From Chloroflexota bacterium (lineage in GTDB: Bacteria; Chloroflexota; Dehalococcoidia; UBA2979): a stretch of 64,000 nt of DNA. The DNA is taken from NCBI GenBank assembly GCA_026713865.1, contig JAPONQ010000087.1, forward strand, positions 57,594 to 121,593. Reading direction: 5' to 3'. Position numbers and translations under genes: made by a program. Numbering within the stretch: position 1 is the stretch's first letter; every line of letters starts with the position of its first letter. The notes under the pieces were generated by a model. It was not told the DNA's origin, did not search any database, and worked only from the letters and a program-made list of their open reading frames with translations. Positions 17,636 to 26,761 of the stretch are shown here, piece after piece.

Positions 17636-18619
17636 GTGATCGACAGCCAGGTCCACGTCTTCGCGCGCGAGAACCTCCCGGACGGCAACCGGGCGGAGTT
17701 CGCGCGACGCGCGGCACGCTCCCGGCTTCCCTACCGCGACCCGCAGGAGATCCTCCCCCGCGTGGGACGGGGCACCTGGGATCCCGAGGGCTCGGCCCTG
17801 GTCGAGTTCATGGATCAGGCCGGGATCGAGACCGGCGTCAACGCCACCTGCGACTTCGGCCCCTGCTTCGGCGAGGAGGCGGAGTGGGACGGGCTCCGCA
17901 TCCACGAGCACGCCCACGAGGTCGCGCAGCTCCACGCGGGGCGGATCGCCTTCCTCTGCGGCGTCGACCCCCGGCGCCACGACGCGCTCGAGATCCTCGA
18001 CCGCTCCGTCACGGAGTGGGGCGCGGTCGGCTGGCAGTGCTTCCCGGCGAACGGCTACGCGCCGACCGATCCGCTCTGCCTCCGGCTCTTCGAGCGCTGC
18101 CTCGCGCTGGGGATCCCGGCCGTGATCCGCACCGGCTCGGGCGACATCGGTCCCTACACCGCCTACTCGCATCCCTACTACATCGAGGACGTCGCGCGCC
18201 TCTACCGCGACCTCGAGATCATCGACGAGCATGCGGGGGGCGGACTCGACGGCCTCTGGCGCGAGTCGCTGCTGGTGGCGAGCACCAATCCGAACGTGTC
18301 GCTCGGGCTCGGCCTGTGGCAGGGCGGCGCGCTCTTCGGCGGGGCGCGGGCCCCGGGCCGCATTCCCGAGTTCCTGCGCGTCCTCCACACCATGCGCGAG
18401 CAGGTCGGCGCGCACCGGCTGCTCTGGGCCTCCGACTACATGCGGGGCTTCAACGTCGAGCACGCGGTCAGGTGGGCGGAGCTCTTCCGGGGGCTCCCGG
18501 CCCTCGCCCGCGAGCACGGCTTCCTCTTCGATGAGGACGAGGTCGACCTGATCACCGACCGCAACGCGCGGCGCCTCTTCTCGCTCCCCGGGACGGGCGG
18601 CGCGGCCGGGGCCCCGTGA
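17636..18619 (+). CDS. Amidohydrolase family 2 metal-dependent hydrolase/decarboxylase
   Basis: 327 residues from GTG 17636 with CGGGAGGTG upstream. The TIM-barrel amidohydrolase_2 layout is seen: N-terminal MIDSQVHVF, CGVDPRRHDALEIL, AVGWQCFPANGYAPTDP, IIDEHAGGG and the C-terminal LLWASDYMRGF with the metal Asp. The usual first metal pair H-x-H reads Q-V-H, so one ligand is replaced by Gln. Family members decarboxylate or hydrolyse aromatic and cyclic acids in the cytosol. It overlaps the next gene by 4 bp, so it belongs to the same operon. Confidence 0.82.
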   Translation: MIDSQVHVFARENLPDGNRAEFARRAARSRLPYRDPQEILPRVGRGTWDPEGSALVEFMDQAGIETGVNATCDFGPCFGEEAEWDGLRIHEHAHEVAQLHAGRIAFLCGVDPRRHDALEILDRSVTEWGAVGWQCFPANGYAPTDPLCLRLFERCLALGIPAVIRTGSGDIGPYTAYSHPYYIEDVARLYRDLEIIDEHAGGGLDGLWRESLLVASTNPNVSLGLGLWQGGALFGGARAPGRIPEFLRVLHTMREQVGAHRLLWASDYMRGFNVEHAVRWAELFRGLPALAREHGFLFDEDEVDLITDRNARRLFSLPGTGGAAGAP

Positions 18620-19527
18620 GCACCGGCCCCGGGCCGGAGCGAGCACCCGGGGCCCCGGCGCCCCGCTACACGCCGGACGGAGAGCTCGTCCCGCCGCCCT
18701 CCGCCTCCGATGTGCTCTACGAGGCACGCGGCCCGGTCTCCTGGATCACCCTGAACCGCCCGCTCGTGCTGAACGCTATTGACTGGTCGGTGCGCCGACA
18801 GCTCTCGCGGGCGATAGACCAGGCGGCGCGCGACGAGGAGGCCCGCGCCGTCGTGCTGCGCGGCGCGGGCCGCGCCTTCTGCGCCGGCGGCGACATGCAG
18901 TCGTCCCCCGAGCCCGACGACGGCGTCGCGGCGCCCCCCTTCCTCGACCTCGTGCTCGCGCTGTGGAACCTCGACAAGCCCGTGATCGCGGCGGTGCAGG
19001 GGCATGCGGTCGGCCTCGGCTGCGAGCTCGCCGGCGTGTGCGACCTGGCGGTCGCGGCGGAGGATGCGCGGCTGGGGGAGATCCAGATCCGGCACGGCTA
19101 CCGCCCGCCGGTCCTGATCACGCCGTTCCTCGCGGGGCTCCGGGGTGCGAAGGAGCTGCTCCTGCTCGGAGAGCTCGTCGGGGCCGAGGAGGCGCTCCGG
19201 CTGGGCCTGGTCAACCGCGTCGTCCCCGGGGAGCGCCTCGAGGAGACCGCGGCAGAGCTCGCCCTCCGGCTCGCCGCGCTTCCTCCGGCGACCGTGCGGC
19301 TGAACAAGCGGCTCGTCAACCATGTCTACGAGCTCGCCGGCGTCCTGGAGGCTCTCGACTACATGGAAGAGCCACGCCTGGCCGCGCTCGCCGAGGCGAC
19401 GGGTGCCGACCCGCTGGGGCGCGAGCGGCTCGGCGTGCTCGCGGAGCGGGGGTGGCGCGCCTTCGTCGCGCACCGCGACGCCGCCGCCGGCTCCGGGCGC
19501 GAGGCGCCGGGGGAGACGCGCGGCTGA
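18616..19527 (+). CDS. Enoyl-CoA hydratase/isomerase (crotonase) family protein
   Basis: 303 residues; GTG 18616 overlaps the amidohydrolase stop. Residues 1-30 are a Pro-rich extension. The crotonase fold is clear: WITLNRPLVLNAID, VVLRGAGRAFCAGGDMQS with the oxyanion-hole GG, then KPVIAAVQGHAVGLGCELA and VCDLAVAAEDARLGE. The second catalytic Glu region reads IQIRHGYRPP, where typical hydratases have the second Glu near this site, so an isomerase or hydrolase role is equally possible. It acts on acyl-CoA and fits with the hot-dog hydratases upstream. Confidence 0.88.
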   Translation: MSTGPGPERAPGAPAPRYTPDGELVPPPSASDVLYEARGPVSWITLNRPLVLNAIDWSVRRQLSRAIDQAARDEEARAVVLRGAGRAFCAGGDMQSSPEPDDGVAAPPFLDLVLALWNLDKPVIAAVQGHAVGLGCELAGVCDLAVAAEDARLGEIQIRHGYRPPVLITPFLAGLRGAKELLLLGELVGAEEALRLGLVNRVVPGERLEETAAELALRLAALPPATVRLNKRLVNHVYELAGVLEALDYMEEPRLAALAEATGADPLGRERLGVLAERGWRAFVAHRDAAAGSGREAPGETRG

Positions 19528-19648
19528 TCCGGGCCCGCTCGATGCGGCGGGACGACGGGCCCGCCCGCGGGCGCGTCGGGGCTGGTGACAGGCGGGGCGG
19601 GCGGCGCGATAGTACGGGCGGCGACCAAGCACGAAGAACGGGGTGAGC

Positions 19649-20788
19649 ATGCGCTGGGGCATCTACCTGAACCCGCAGACGCCGGGACCCGAGGATGACG
19701 GCCGCGTCATCGAGGAGGTCCTGGGGCAGACCGACCTCGCCGAGCAGCTCGGCGCCTCGCACGTCTGGCTGACCGAGCACTACTTCACCGGCTACAACGC
19801 CTTCTCCGATCCGATGATGCTCGCCGCGGCCATCACCCAGCGGAACCACCGCCTGCGCATCGGCTTCTCCGTCACGATCGCCCCCTTCGCACACCCGATC
19901 CGCTTCGTGACGCAGTGCAACCTCCTCGACCGGCTCTCCGGGGGGCGCGTGACGATCGGGGTCGGGGCGGGGAACTCGCCCGACGAGTACGCCGGCTGGG
20001 GCCTCGATCGCGAGCACCGGCACCAGCGCATGAACGAGCTGATGGACGTGGCCGAGCGCGCCTGGGGCGCCGGCCCCGACGGCTTCGACTACGACGGCGA
20101 GCACTTCCACGGCTCGGTCCGGGGGCGCATGATCCCCGCGCCCGTGCAGAAACCGCACCCGCTCATCGCCTACGCGACGGCGACGCCGGAGCGGCTGCGG
20201 ATGGTCGGGAGCAAGGGCTGGGCGCTGTTGCTCGGCCCGCAGACGGCGGAGCTGCTGGCCGCGAGGCTGCACCACTACGTCGCCGGTATGGACGAGGCCG
20301 GACTGGACGAGCAGCAACGCTCCCTCGCCTGGGGGAACAGCGCCGTGCTCCGGCAGATCTACGTCGCCGCCCCCGGCGAGGACTGGCGCGAGACGATCCG
20401 GCCCGCGATCGAGACCTACGTGCGCAAGAGCGCCCTCGCCAACACCGGCATCGACGAGCTCCCGCAGGACGACATGGAGCGCCGCGCCGAGCGGCTGACG
20501 GAGGTGCAGCTCTTCGCCGGGCAACCCGAGGAGATCGTGGAGCGCATCCGGCCCTTCGCCGAGCTCGGGATCGACCAGCTGATGTGCTGGTTCACCTTCG
20601 GGCACATGCCCGACGAGCAGGTGCGGGCCTCGATCCGGCGCTTCTCGGAGCACGTCGCGCCCCGGATCGCCGAGCTCCAGCCGGACGAGGGGCTGCTCCA
20701 GCGCATCGTCGAGCGCGCCGGGACGGAGACCCGCACCTCCGCCCAGATCGCCCAGCGTGCCGGGGCGAGGTCCGGCGGGCGCGGCTAG
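19649..20788 (+). CDS. LLM class flavin-dependent oxidoreductase
   Basis: 379 residues from ATG 19649; a GTG two codons upstream is also usable. Luciferase-like TIM barrel: MRWGIYLNPQTPGPEDD, VWLTEHYFTGYNAFSDPM, then IGFSVTIAPFAHPIRFVTQ, LLDRLSGGRVTIGVGAG and PVQKPHPLIAYATATPE. A C-terminal part with WFTFGHMPDEQV is typical of the larger monooxygenase-like members. It probably oxygenates or oxidises the substrate whose breakdown is completed by the neighbours. A 120-bp gap separates it from the hydratase, while the AtuA gene follows after 23 bp. Confidence 0.9.
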   Translation: MRWGIYLNPQTPGPEDDGRVIEEVLGQTDLAEQLGASHVWLTEHYFTGYNAFSDPMMLAAAITQRNHRLRIGFSVTIAPFAHPIRFVTQCNLLDRLSGGRVTIGVGAGNSPDEYAGWGLDREHRHQRMNELMDVAERAWGAGPDGFDYDGEHFHGSVRGRMIPAPVQKPHPLIAYATATPERLRMVGSKGWALLLGPQTAELLAARLHHYVAGMDEAGLDEQQRSLAWGNSAVLRQIYVAAPGEDWRETIRPAIETYVRKSALANTGIDELPQDDMERRAERLTEVQLFAGQPEEIVERIRPFAELGIDQLMCWFTFGHMPDEQVRASIRRFSEHVAPRIAELQPDEGLLQRIVERAGTETRTSAQIAQRAGARSGGRG

Positions 20789-20811
20789 CGGGGGCGATTG
20801 GAGGGGGTCCC

Positions 20812-22203
20812 ATGACCACGGCCACCCCGGATGCGATCACCTTCCTCGCACCGACGGGGATGCTCGGGACGGGCTTCCCGGAGGCGTCCCTGGAGGCGGG
20901 GCTTGAGCGCCGCCCGGCCTTCCTCGGCGTCGACTCCGGATCGACCGACCAGGGTCCGCAGGCGCTCGGCACCGGGGAGCCGCTGCTCTCCCGGGAGGCG
21001 GTGCGGCGCGACCTGGCGCTCCTGCTCCCCGCGGCGCTGCGCCACGGGATACCGTTGCTCGTCGGCTCGGCCGGCACCTCCGGCTCCGACGACTCCCTCG
21101 ACTGGCTGTGGGATGTTCTTCGCGAGGTCGCCCGCGAGCAGGACCTCCACCCGCGCGTCGCGCTCATCCGCGCCGAGCAGCAGGCGGAGCACCTCGCCGC
21201 GGAGCTGCGGGCGGGGCGCATCCACCCGCTCGGGGCGGCGCCCGCGCTCGAGGAGGCGACGCTGCGCCGCGCGCGCCGCATCGTCGCGATGATGGGCCCG
21301 GAGCCCTTCCAGGCGGCGCTCGATCGGGGCGCCGACGTCGTGCTCGCCGGCCGCTCCACGGACGCCGCGATCTTCGCGGCGCCGCTGCTGCGCGCCGGCG
21401 CCGCCCCCGGTCCCGCGTGGCATGCCGGCAAGATCCTCGAGTGCGGCGCCGCCGCGTCGACGGCGCGAACCGCCCCCGACGGGATGCTCGGACTCGTTGA
21501 CGGCGCGGGCTTCAGCGTCGAGCCCCTCGACCCGGAGATGCGCTGCTCGCCCCTCTCGGTCGCAGCCCACGCGCTCTACGAGACGCCCGACCCGACGCGC
21601 CTGGTCGAGCCCCCGGGAACGCTCGTCACGTCGGACTGCCGCTACGAGCAGGCGGAGGACGGGCGCTCCGTCCGCGTCACCGGCAGCGCCTTCGAGCCTG
21701 CCGAGCGCTACACCGTCAAGCTGGAGGGGGCGGAGCTCGCGGGTTACCAGACGATCATCCCGGCGGCGGTGCGGGATCCGCTGCTCCTGCGGCAGCTCGA
21801 TGCCTGGACGACCACGCTGCTTCAGAAGATCCGCGAGCGAGCGCAGAGCATCCTCGGAGGGGCGCTCGAGCCGGGGGCGTGGTCGGTCGGCGTGCGTGTC
21901 TACGGTCGGGACGGGGCCCTGGGAGCGCTCGAGCCCGAGCGGCGCCTGGAAGGCCACGAGGCGATGCTGCTCTTCGAGTTCACGGCGCCCGAGCAGCGGC
22001 AGGCGACGGCGATCGCGAAGAGCGCGGGGCTGCTCGCGATGCACCATCCGATCGCGGGGTGGGAGGGGTTCGTGAACGCCGTCGCCTTCCCCTACGCGCC
22101 CTACGAGATCGAGCGCGGCGCCGTCTGGCGCTTCTCCCTCAACCACGTCTGGGAGCTTGCCGACCCGCTCGCGCCGTTCCCGATCGCGGTCCGGGAGCTC
22201 TAG
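20812..22203 (+). CDS. Acyclic terpene utilization AtuA family protein (DUF1446)
   Basis: 463 residues from ATG 20812 with GGAGGGGGT upstream. The family hallmarks are the N-terminal FLAPTGMLGTGF, FLGVDSGSTDQGPQALG, LLVGSAGTSGSDDSLDW and DVVLAGRSTDAAIFAAPL. In Pseudomonas, atuA belongs to the citronellol/geranate catabolic cluster, but its reaction is not established. Just downstream is a DUF4387 gene, a pairing seen repeatedly in bacteria. Together they suggest breakdown of a branched, terpene-like or other organic acid. Confidence 0.88.
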   Translation: MTTATPDAITFLAPTGMLGTGFPEASLEAGLERRPAFLGVDSGSTDQGPQALGTGEPLLSREAVRRDLALLLPAALRHGIPLLVGSAGTSGSDDSLDWLWDVLREVAREQDLHPRVALIRAEQQAEHLAAELRAGRIHPLGAAPALEEATLRRARRIVAMMGPEPFQAALDRGADVVLAGRSTDAAIFAAPLLRAGAAPGPAWHAGKILECGAAASTARTAPDGMLGLVDGAGFSVEPLDPEMRCSPLSVAAHALYETPDPTRLVEPPGTLVTSDCRYEQAEDGRSVRVTGSAFEPAERYTVKLEGAELAGYQTIIPAAVRDPLLLRQLDAWTTTLLQKIRERAQSILGGALEPGAWSVGVRVYGRDGALGALEPERRLEGHEAMLLFEFTAPEQRQATAIAKSAGLLAMHHPIAGWEGFVNAVAFPYAPYEIERGAVWRFSLNHVWELADPLAPFPIAVREL

Positions 22204-22205
22204 GC

Positions 22206-22559
22206 GTGGCGCGGCTGCACGAACTGGCGCGGCTGGTCCGCAGCAAGAACGCGGGGCCCTTCGCCGTCACCTTCGATCTGATCTTCGACGATCCCGCCAC
22301 CTTCGAGTCCGTCCGCGACGCCGGCGTGGTGACGCCCGAGCTCTTCGCGCGGCTCTACGGCGTGCCCGAGGAGCAGGTCATGCTGGTCGCCTACGCCCCG
22401 GCGCTCGCCATCAAGGCGACGATCCCGCGTCCGGTCGCCTCGGGCGACCTCGCGGACACCGACGTCTTCGGTGCCCAGCTCTACGGCCCGCTCGTGGAGC
22501 TGGAGGTGCCCGGCGTCGCCATTCCGCCGGGGCCGCGCTTCCGCGGAGCGCGGCCCTAG
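22206..22559 (+). CDS. DUF4387 family protein
   Basis: 117 residues from GTG 22206, 2 bp after the AtuA stop. Visible marks are ARLVRSKNAGPFAVTFDLIF near the N-terminus, then DAGVVTPELFARLYGV and RPVASGDLADTDVFGAQ, all typical of DUF4387. Function unknown. Spacing indicates translational coupling with the AtuA-like protein, so the two likely form a complex. Confidence 0.88.
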   Translation: MARLHELARLVRSKNAGPFAVTFDLIFDDPATFESVRDAGVVTPELFARLYGVPEEQVMLVAYAPALAIKATIPRPVASGDLADTDVFGAQLYGPLVELEVPGVAIPPGPRFRGARP

Positions 22560-22575
22560 ACGGGAGGAGGAGCGC

Positions 22576-23544
22576 GTGGAGTGGGCGGTGTTCTCGCTCG
22601 CCGAGAGGGCGAACTGGGTGGTGCGGGAGATGGCGGCGGTCCGGCCCGGTGAGCAGGTGCTCGTCGCCGCCGACTACGCCTCCGACTTCGCCGTGGTCGA
22701 GGCGCTCACCGCCGCCGCCGCCGCGGCCGGCGCGGAGCCCACGGTCGCGGTCATGCCGCCGCGCCCGCACGCCGGCGCGCCGGCGACCCGCGTCATGTGG
22801 CACGCCGCGGGCGGCGCCGACGTCGTCATCTGCCCGTCCACCACGGTGCTCCACTTCACGCGCGAGATCCGGCAGGCGCTGACGGAGAAGCGCATCCGCC
22901 TCGTCTCGATCTCGATCGGGCGCGACGAGATGCTCCAGGGCGCGGGCTCGGCCGACCCTCAGGAGGTACGCGCGCTGACGCAGCGCGTCTACGACGTGCT
23001 CGCGCCCGCCCGGGCCCTGCGCATCACCGCTGCCAACGGCACGGAGTTCCACTGCTCGGTCGAGGGCCGGCTCCCCAACCTCTCCATCGGCCGGGCCGAT
23101 GAGCCCGGACGCATCGGGACCTTCCCCTTCGGGGAGGTGCCGCACGCACCGATCGAGGGAACCGCCGAGGGGACCGTCGTCTTCGACGGCCCCATGCACA
23201 CCGTCGGACACCTCAGCGAGCCGGTGCGCTACGAGGTGCGGGCGGGCCGCGTCGTCGAGGTCGCCGGAGGCCCGGAGGCGGAGCGCCTGCGCGGCCTGAT
23301 CGAGGCGACCGAGAACGCCGACGTGATCGGCGAGGTCTCGGTCGGCACGAACCCCGCCGCGCGCCTCGACGGCGATGTCCAGGAGGCGAAGAAGCGGCTC
23401 GGCTGCGTGCACATCGCCGTCGGCGACGCCACGGGGCTCCGCGGGCTCACGTGGAGCCCGCTCCACATCGACGGCGTCATCCGCCGCCCGACGGTGTGGG
23501 CCGACGACAGGCTCGTCGTCGAGGCAGGCGCGCTCGCCCTGTGA
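22576..23544 (+). CDS. M29-like aminopeptidase (leucyl aminopeptidase T-like)
   Basis: 322 residues from GTG 22576, preceded by GGGAGGAGG. It resembles thermophilic M29 metallo-aminopeptidases and their catabolic relatives: ERANWVVREMAAVRPGEQVLV, GADVVICPSTTVLHFT, RALRITAANGTEFHCSVEG and EVSVGTNPAARLDGD. KRLGCVHIAVGDATGLRG carries a conserved His. In catabolic operons such proteins may act as amidases or hydrolases. It lies between DUF4387 and an overlapping hydrolase gene. Confidence 0.8.
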   Translation: MEWAVFSLAERANWVVREMAAVRPGEQVLVAADYASDFAVVEALTAAAAAAGAEPTVAVMPPRPHAGAPATRVMWHAAGGADVVICPSTTVLHFTREIRQALTEKRIRLVSISIGRDEMLQGAGSADPQEVRALTQRVYDVLAPARALRITAANGTEFHCSVEGRLPNLSIGRADEPGRIGTFPFGEVPHAPIEGTAEGTVVFDGPMHTVGHLSEPVRYEVRAGRVVEVAGGPEAERLRGLIEATENADVIGEVSVGTNPAARLDGDVQEAKKRLGCVHIAVGDATGLRGLTWSPLHIDGVIRRPTVWADDRLVVEAGALAL

Positions 23545-24431
23545 GGCGCGGCTTCGTCGACACGCCGGACGGACAGCTCCACTACTGGGAGCACGGCCCC
23601 CCCGCGGGGCCGCCGCTGGTCCTGGTTCACCTGACTCCCGACGCGCGCTGCTTCCTGGACGCGATGCTCCACCTGGGCGTGCGCGGCCGGCGCACGATCT
23701 CGGTCGACATGCCGGGCTACGGCGACTCGGAGCGGCCCCCCCGTCCCTACGAGGAGATCGGCGCGTTCGCCGACCAGGTGGCGCGCGTGCCGCCGGCCCT
23801 CGGGATCGAGCGCTACGACCTGCTCGGCCACATGACCGGCGCCAACGTCGCGGCGGAGCTCGCGGCCCGCCACCCGCACGCCGTCAGCCGGCTCGTCCTC
23901 TCCGAGCTCGTGGACTGGCGCGCACACGCCGAGCACCGGGGCTCGCACGCTCGCCAATTCCCCGCGCCCGCGCCCGAGCGCGACGGCAGGCACCTCCTCG
24001 CGCTGTGGGACCAGTACGCCACGATGCTCGACGAGGAACCGGGCGAGGTGCGCATCGAGGATGTCCAGCGCCGCTTCCTCGCGCTCTGGCTCGCGACCTA
24101 CCAGGGCCCCCCGATCGGCGACCTCGGCGCGGACGCCGGCGCCCGCGCCATCTACGGCGAGGTGGGATGGTCTGCGGCCGCCCCGCACACCATCGAGAGC
24201 CAGGCGCTGAGCGAGCGGCTCGCCGCGATCACGGCCGCGACACTGCTGCTCTGCGCGGGCGAGGGAGTGCTCCGGACCGGCGCCGACCCGCGGGCCGACC
24301 GCGACCGACTGGTCGCGCTGCTGCCCCGGGGCGAGGCGCTGACGGTGGCGGGCGTCTCCCACGTCTGGCCGCACACGCGCCCCGCCGCCTTCGCGGAGAC
24401 CGTCGAGCGCTTCCTCCACGACACGGCGTGA
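23541..24431 (+). CDS. Alpha/beta hydrolase-fold protein with a non-serine nucleophile elbow
   Basis: 296 residues; GTG 23541 overlaps the previous stop (GTGA). Alpha/beta hydrolase layout: GQLHYWEHG, PLVLVHLTPDARCF, then ISVDMPGYGDSERP, the elbow LLGHMTGANVAAELAARHP and a late His in AGVSHVWPH. The elbow G-x-Nu-x-G has Met98 where Ser is expected and Thr99 next, like the GHHTG elbow of the protein at 12561. It is the last gene of the plus-strand operon, and convergent with the amidohydrolase at 24447 after 15 bp. Confidence 0.85.
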   Translation: MRRGFVDTPDGQLHYWEHGPPAGPPLVLVHLTPDARCFLDAMLHLGVRGRRTISVDMPGYGDSERPPRPYEEIGAFADQVARVPPALGIERYDLLGHMTGANVAAELAARHPHAVSRLVLSELVDWRAHAEHRGSHARQFPAPAPERDGRHLLALWDQYATMLDEEPGEVRIEDVQRRFLALWLATYQGPPIGDLGADAGARAIYGEVGWSAAAPHTIESQALSERLAAITAATLLLCAGEGVLRTGADPRADRDRLVALLPRGEALTVAGVSHVWPHTRPAAFAETVERFLHDTA

Positions 24432-24446
24432 GAGGGGGACGGGCGG

Positions 24447-25442
24447 TCAGCGGAGCCCGATCAGCCCCGACAGCGTCTCCCCCAGGATGAGCTCGCGATC
24501 GTCGGACGAGAGGCCCGGCGCGCCGCGAAGCCACTCGACGGGCGACTCATAACCCATGTCGTAGGGGAAATCGCTCCCGAGCACGACGTGGCCTGCGCCC
24601 ATCGTCTCCACGACGTAGCGAAGCGCCGGATAATCGTGCGTGATGGTGTCGACGTAGAGGAGCTCCAGGTAGTCCCGCGGGGGGCGAGCGATGTGCGCGT
24701 GGGGCTCGCCGCGCACGCCGAAACCGTGATCCCAGCGCCCGATGGCGAAGCAGGCGTATCCGCCGGCGTGCGCGAAGACGAGCTTGAGCGAGGGGAGCCG
24801 GTCGAGGACGCCGCCGAAGATCAGGCTCGCGATCGCGATCGTGGAGTCGAGCGGGAAGCCGACGAAGTTCTCCAGGTAGTAGGAGCCTCCCCTCCCCGAG
24901 GCCTGCGTGGCAGGGGCGTGCGGGTGGAAGAAGAGCAGCGCGCCGAGGCGCTCCGCCGCCTCGAAGAAGGGAAAGAGCGCCGGGTCGTCGTAGTCGCGGC
25001 CGTCGACGTGCGTGCCGAGCGCGGCCCCGACGAAGCCCAGCGCCATCGCGCGCTCGAGCTCCGAGACGGCGCGCGCCGCGTCCTGCAGCGGGACGGTGGC
25101 GAGCCCGCCGATCCGCCCCGGCGCCTCCCGCATCGCGAGCGCGATCTCGTCGTTGAGCTCGCGCGCGGCTGCCTCCGCCTCATCGGCCGGGAGGTGATAG
25201 TTGAAGAAGTACGGGGGCGAGGAGAGGAGCTGCATCCCGACGCCCTGGCGGTCCATCACGGCGAGGCGCTCGGGGAGCGAGGCGCGCCACAGCGGCTCCT
25301 GCGGTCCGGCCAGGCGGTCGCGAGTCACGATGTAGCGTCTCCCGGCCCGCTCGCGCTGGGAGGCGCGGTACCACTCGCCGCCGCCGTCGGTCGCCGTCCA
25401 GAAGGCCTGGGGGATGAGGTGGGCATGGACATCGATGTACAT
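24447..25442 (-). CDS. Amidohydrolase family 2 protein (ACMSD-like decarboxylase)
   Basis: 331 residues from ATG 25442. All metal-site marks are present: MYIDVHAHLIP (H-x-H), LLFFHPHAP, LVFAHAGGY and VVLGSDFPYDMG with the catalytic Asp. The layout matches aminocarboxymuconate semialdehyde decarboxylase and gamma-resorcylate decarboxylase relatives, which use one divalent metal to remove CO2 from unsaturated or aromatic acids. The substrate is unknown. Unlike the family member at 17636, its metal ligands look complete. It is transcribed towards the catabolic operon on the other strand. Confidence 0.9.
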   Translation of the reverse strand: MYIDVHAHLIPQAFWTATDGGGEWYRASQRERAGRRYIVTRDRLAGPQEPLWRASLPERLAVMDRQGVGMQLLSSPPYFFNYHLPADEAEAAARELNDEIALAMREAPGRIGGLATVPLQDAARAVSELERAMALGFVGAALGTHVDGRDYDDPALFPFFEAAERLGALLFFHPHAPATQASGRGGSYYLENFVGFPLDSTIAIASLIFGGVLDRLPSLKLVFAHAGGYACFAIGRWDHGFGVRGEPHAHIARPPRDYLELLYVDTITHDYPALRYVVETMGAGHVVLGSDFPYDMGYESPVEWLRGAPGLSSDDRELILGETLSGLIGLR

Positions 25443-25546
25443 CGCGGCTCCGCTCCAACGCTCGTGATGGGCGGCGGTGAGCCTACCCGATCGCCGGCCG
25501 GCCGCGGCGGGTCGGGCGCGGGCGGGCGCTGCCCGTCGATCGAGGT

Positions 25547-26596
25547 CTAGCCCGCGGCGGTGGGCGGCGCCGGCGGATCGCCGCCGCCTGCGCCCGCGCT
25601 GCGCGATCGGATCAGCTCGCGCGGGCGGACGTCGAGCGTCCACATCGCGACGACGCCGGTGAGGCTGATCCAGACGATCAGCAGCACGTGCGAGCCCACG
25701 GCAAAGGCCCCGGCCTGCGAGAGCCCGAAGCCCATGAAGGCGAGCGCCTCGGTGACGGCCACCTCGTAGGGCCCGATGTCCCACGGTGTGAGGGGCAGCG
25801 AGACGATCACGTTCGCGGCGATGGTGACGAGCACCGCCTCCGAGAAGCCCAGCTCGAGCCCGAACGCCTGACCCATCATCCAGTAGACGGAGACCTCGGC
25901 CAGCCAGGCCACGATCGAGAAGGCGATCGCAATCCCCATCCCCGCCCCCCCGCGCAGCACGCGCATGCCGTTCACGAAGGAGGGGAGGACCGCCTGGACG
26001 CGAGCCCGCACTGTGGGCGGGAGCAGCCCGACGACCCGCCAGCGCTCAACGGCGGCTCCCGTCCCGCGACGGGCGATCACGAGCGAAGCGGTGAAGGCGC
26101 CGAGCACGACGACGGCGACGAGCGCCGCCGCCGGCGTCCGAAGCGCCCCCGGATCGAGCAGCAGCAGCGCCGGCAGCAGGAGCGCGATGAAGGCGACGCC
26201 GTCGAGCACCGATTCCACGAGGAACACGCTGCTCGTCAGCTCCGCGCGGGGAATGCCGAAGCGGCGGCGCGCCAGCTCGACGCGCAGCACGTCGCCGGCG
26301 CGGAGCGGCACCACGGCGTTGGCGAGATTGGACACCAGGAAGACGGGAAGGAGGTCGCGACCGCTGATCCCGCGCCGGTGCCGGAGCAGGACGCGCCAGC
26401 GGTAGGCGTGAATCGTCTTCGAGAGCGTGAAGGCCAGGAGGCCGGCGAGCGCCCAGCCGAGCCGCACGTCGGTGAGCTGCTCCAGCCAGCGGTCGAGATC
26501 CACCCGCAGCGCCAGGAAGGTGAAGGACCCCGCGGTGAGCGCCACCTGCAGCAGCAGGAAGCGGCGGCGGCCCAGCTGCGCGCCCATCGCGCCCAT
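25547..26596 (-). CDS. Lysylphosphatidylglycerol synthase TM region family protein (UPF0104)
   Basis: 349 residues from ATG 26596 (an in-frame ATG three codons on is possible). Seven or eight hydrophobic segments and the family pattern SKTIHAYRWRVLLRHR, then VFLVSNLANAVVPLRAGDVLRVELA, and FLVESVLDGVAFIALLL. This is the membrane domain found in the MprF flippase part without a synthase domain; such stand-alone proteins are integral membrane proteins of uncertain role, possibly lipid transport. It is divergent from the thioredoxin gene at 26762. Confidence 0.88.
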   Translation of the reverse strand: MGAMGAQLGRRRFLLLQVALTAGSFTFLALRVDLDRWLEQLTDVRLGWALAGLLAFTLSKTIHAYRWRVLLRHRRGISGRDLLPVFLVSNLANAVVPLRAGDVLRVELARRRFGIPRAELTSSVFLVESVLDGVAFIALLLPALLLLDPGALRTPAAALVAVVVLGAFTASLVIARRGTGAAVERWRVVGLLPPTVRARVQAVLPSFVNGMRVLRGGAGMGIAIAFSIVAWLAEVSVYWMMGQAFGLELGFSEAVLVTIAANVIVSLPLTPWDIGPYEVAVTEALAFMGFGLSQAGAFAVGSHVLLIVWISLTGVVAMWTLDVRPRELIRSRSAGAGGGDPPAPPTAAG

Positions 26597-26761
26597 GGAG
26601 CCCCCCGGCTACGGGCTCCCGCGGCTCGGCGGGCACCCCGAGTCGGCAGTGTACGCGGTGGGGGGAGAGGGGCCAGCGGGCGCGCCGGGGAACGGCGTCG
26701 CCCCGCTCGTCGGATGGCGGTACGCTGGACCGCCGGGACCGCCGGGGGGCGGAGGTGAGAT

